From JAMORN01 sp027063545 [NCBI: bacterium] (lineage in GTDB: Bacteria; JAMORN01): 7,553 nucleotides of DNA. The notes beneath the pieces are model-generated. The model made no database searches. It was not told the origin of the DNA and saw only the letters and a program-made list of their open reading frames with translations. Location: assembly GCA_027063545.1 (NCBI GenBank), contig JAMORN010000129.1:1-7553 (forward strand). The letters are read 5' to 3'. Position numbers and translations under genes: made by a program. Every line of letters begins with the position of its first letter. The first letter of the stretch is position 1. Shown here piece after piece: positions 6,590-7,553 of this stretch.

Positions 6590-7166
6590 TTTAATTTCAA
6601 TTTTTCTATTCTTTATTGTAACAATAATACAAGCAGGGTATTATATAACTCCTAGATATGATAAAGTTTTTTTATATAAAACAGCAACATCTAAGAAAAT
6701 GTTAAAGGATAAATATATAGAGTTCGGTAAGATATATGAGGTTACGAAGGAAAAGAATAATAGATACTATATAAAAGATTTAGGTTTATGGGTTGACAAG
6801 ATAATGGTTGTTGGAGATTTCTCTAAAAAATTGGTAAAATATAAAATATCCTATTTAAAACAGTATAGAGAAGAAAAGATGAAAGAAAAGAAAAGGGTAG
6901 AAAATGAGGTAAAGAAACATCCTGAATGGCCAGAATATATAAAAAAAGCTGTTTTAAATTTTGAAATATGGCCCAATTGGCCTGAAAGCTTAGTGGTAGC
7001 TTCTTGGGGTAAGCCTGATACAATAATAAAAACAAAATATAACGATACATTATTTACTTATATGAGATATGGAAATCAAGTTTTAATATTAAAGAATAAT
7101 AAATTGAAATTAATAAAATATGATCCAAGTAGAGAAGATAAATCAATTCAGATTATGATAAAGTAA
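6576..7166 (+). CDS. Exported protein with SH3-like and BamE/OmlA-like regions
   Basis: A 196-residue protein with a signal peptide at residues 1-20 (MKK, hydrophobic core, probable cleavage after IIQA). No lipobox Cys is present, so it should be periplasmic or surface-soluble. Residues ~25-80 look like a bacterial SH3 domain: V-F-L-Y, a short loop, FGKIYEVTKEKNNRYYIKD and a GLWVDKIMVV ending. Residues ~85-112 are a Lys/Glu-rich helix, possibly coiled. Residues ~118-183 resemble the small beta fold of BamE/OmlA-type proteins, with WPESLVVASWGKPDTI (135-150) equivalent to the 'M-T-x-x-x-V-x-x-x-W-G-x-P-D' signature and then YMRYGNQVLILKNNKL. Such domains mediate envelope protein or cell-wall contacts. 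It overlaps the kinase gene by 14 nt, so expression is coupled. It might be a ligand or accessory for the kinase or pilus, but no specific role can be assigned. Confidence 0.78.
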   Translation: MKKINLISIFLFFIVTIIQAGYYITPRYDKVFLYKTATSKKMLKDKYIEFGKIYEVTKEKNNRYYIKDLGLWVDKIMVVGDFSKKLVKYKISYLKQYREEKMKEKKRVENEVKKHPEWPEYIKKAVLNFEIWPNWPESLVVASWGKPDTIIKTKYNDTLFTYMRYGNQVLILKNNKLKLIKYDPSREDKSIQIMIK

Positions 7167-7176
7167 TTTTTTATTT

Positions 7177-7553
7177 ATGGATTATTTTCGTCCATCTAAG
7201 TCTAAAGGACAAAATTTTTTAATTAATCCTTATTTGATTAAAAAGCTTTCAGATTTTATTCCCGATAAAGGGGATATTTTAATAGAAATAGGACCTGGAA
7301 AAGGAGATTTTTCTGAATTTCTATTACAAAAAGATTATAACCATTTTTATCTTATAGAATTAGATCATATTTTATATAATTACTTAAAGGAAAGATATAA
7401 AGAAAAAGTAGCAAGTAATAAAGTTACTATAAAAAATTTAGATGCAACAAAATTAGATTATTACTCTTTTGGTATTAAAAATTTAATAGTGGTTGGAAAT
7501 TTACCATATAGTGTTGGTAGTTTAATAATTTTGAATATTGTAAAGCATTATAC
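7177..7553 (+). CDS. rsmA: 16S rRNA dimethyladenosine transferase RsmA/KsgA, N-terminal part (runs off window)
   Basis: This cytoplasmic SAM-dependent enzyme dimethylates two adjacent adenosines in the terminal helix of 16S rRNA (A1518 and A1519 in E. coli numbering), a late step of small-subunit assembly. The frame holds 125 complete codons of a protein usually ~270 residues long. Visible motifs are KSKGQNFLIN (8-17; the family has GQNFL), SAM-binding motif I IEIGPGKGDF (36-45), acidic ELDHIL (61-66), the NLDATKLD region (88-95) with Asp89 near the adenine pocket, and catalytic VGNLPYSV (106-113), where NLPY is the rRNA adenine methylase motif. The ATG is 10 nt after the upstream stop. No Shine-Dalgarno sequence precedes it, only AT-rich bases, so it may depend on coupling with the upstream gene. 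It is a housekeeping gene apparently unrelated to the pilus genes. Confidence 0.95.
   Translation, partial: MDYFRPSKSKGQNFLINPYLIKKLSDFIPDKGDILIEIGPGKGDFSEFLLQKDYNHFYLIELDHILYNYLKERYKEKVASNKVTIKNLDATKLDYYSFGIKNLIVVGNLPYSVGSLIILNIVKHY

Noticed and set aside
6823-7050. Minus-strand open frame of 75 codons opposite the SH3/BamE-like gene.
   Set aside because: It is antisense to a gene with signal peptide and ribosome binding site, and shows no recognisable protein features.
1-7553. CRISPR arrays, tRNA or rRNA genes, insertion sequences and long repeats.
   Set aside because: I saw no regularly spaced repeats, cloverleaf-like GC-rich segments, transposase motifs or terminal inverted repeats; coding sequence accounts for nearly all bases.

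Overview
The window is a gene-dense, very AT-rich stretch of bacterial chromosome. Almost every base is coding, intergenic gaps are 0 to 28 nt, codons are A/T-ending, and most genes have clear AGGAG-type ribosome binding sites. The content suggests a diderm (Gram-negative-type) bacterium: type IVa pilus motor and platform proteins, a SPOR-domain envelope protein and an exported protein with a BamE/OmlA-like C-terminus. I cannot name the phylum. A low-GC member of a poorly cultured diderm lineage fits, but this is inference.

Layout. (1) Positions 1-1612, plus strand: the 3' end of aroB, then aroQ (shikimate pathway steps 2 and 3, overlapping as TAATG), then a CysQ/inositol-monophosphatase-family phosphatase. 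The three are tightly packed and probably co-transcribed. (2) Positions 1614-2216, minus strand: a single gene for an exported SPOR-domain protein with a long Asn/Lys/Ser-rich linker. It lies 1 nt from the end of the phosphatase gene and 16 nt from the next, divergent start. (3) Positions 2233-7166, plus strand: an apparent operon of an unrecognised single-pass membrane protein, the pilus retraction ATPase PilT, the inner-membrane platform protein PilC, a six-helix membrane histidine kinase resembling PilS, and an exported protein that combines an SH3-like region with a BamE/OmlA-like region. (4) From 7177 the 5' part of rsmA (ksgA) begins and runs off the window.

How the genes may work together. 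PilT and PilC are the cytoplasmic motor and membrane platform of a type IVa pilus. The order pilT-pilC-sensor kinase resembles the pilT-pilC-pilS order known from pil clusters in other bacteria. Here, however, no pilB precedes and no pilR response regulator follows. In their places are two genes I cannot assign (2233-2904 and 6576-7166), both encoding membrane or exported proteins. These two and the kinase are the least explained part of the window. I saw no RNA genes, mobile elements, CRISPR arrays or convincing terminators, and no gene-free stretch over 300 bases.
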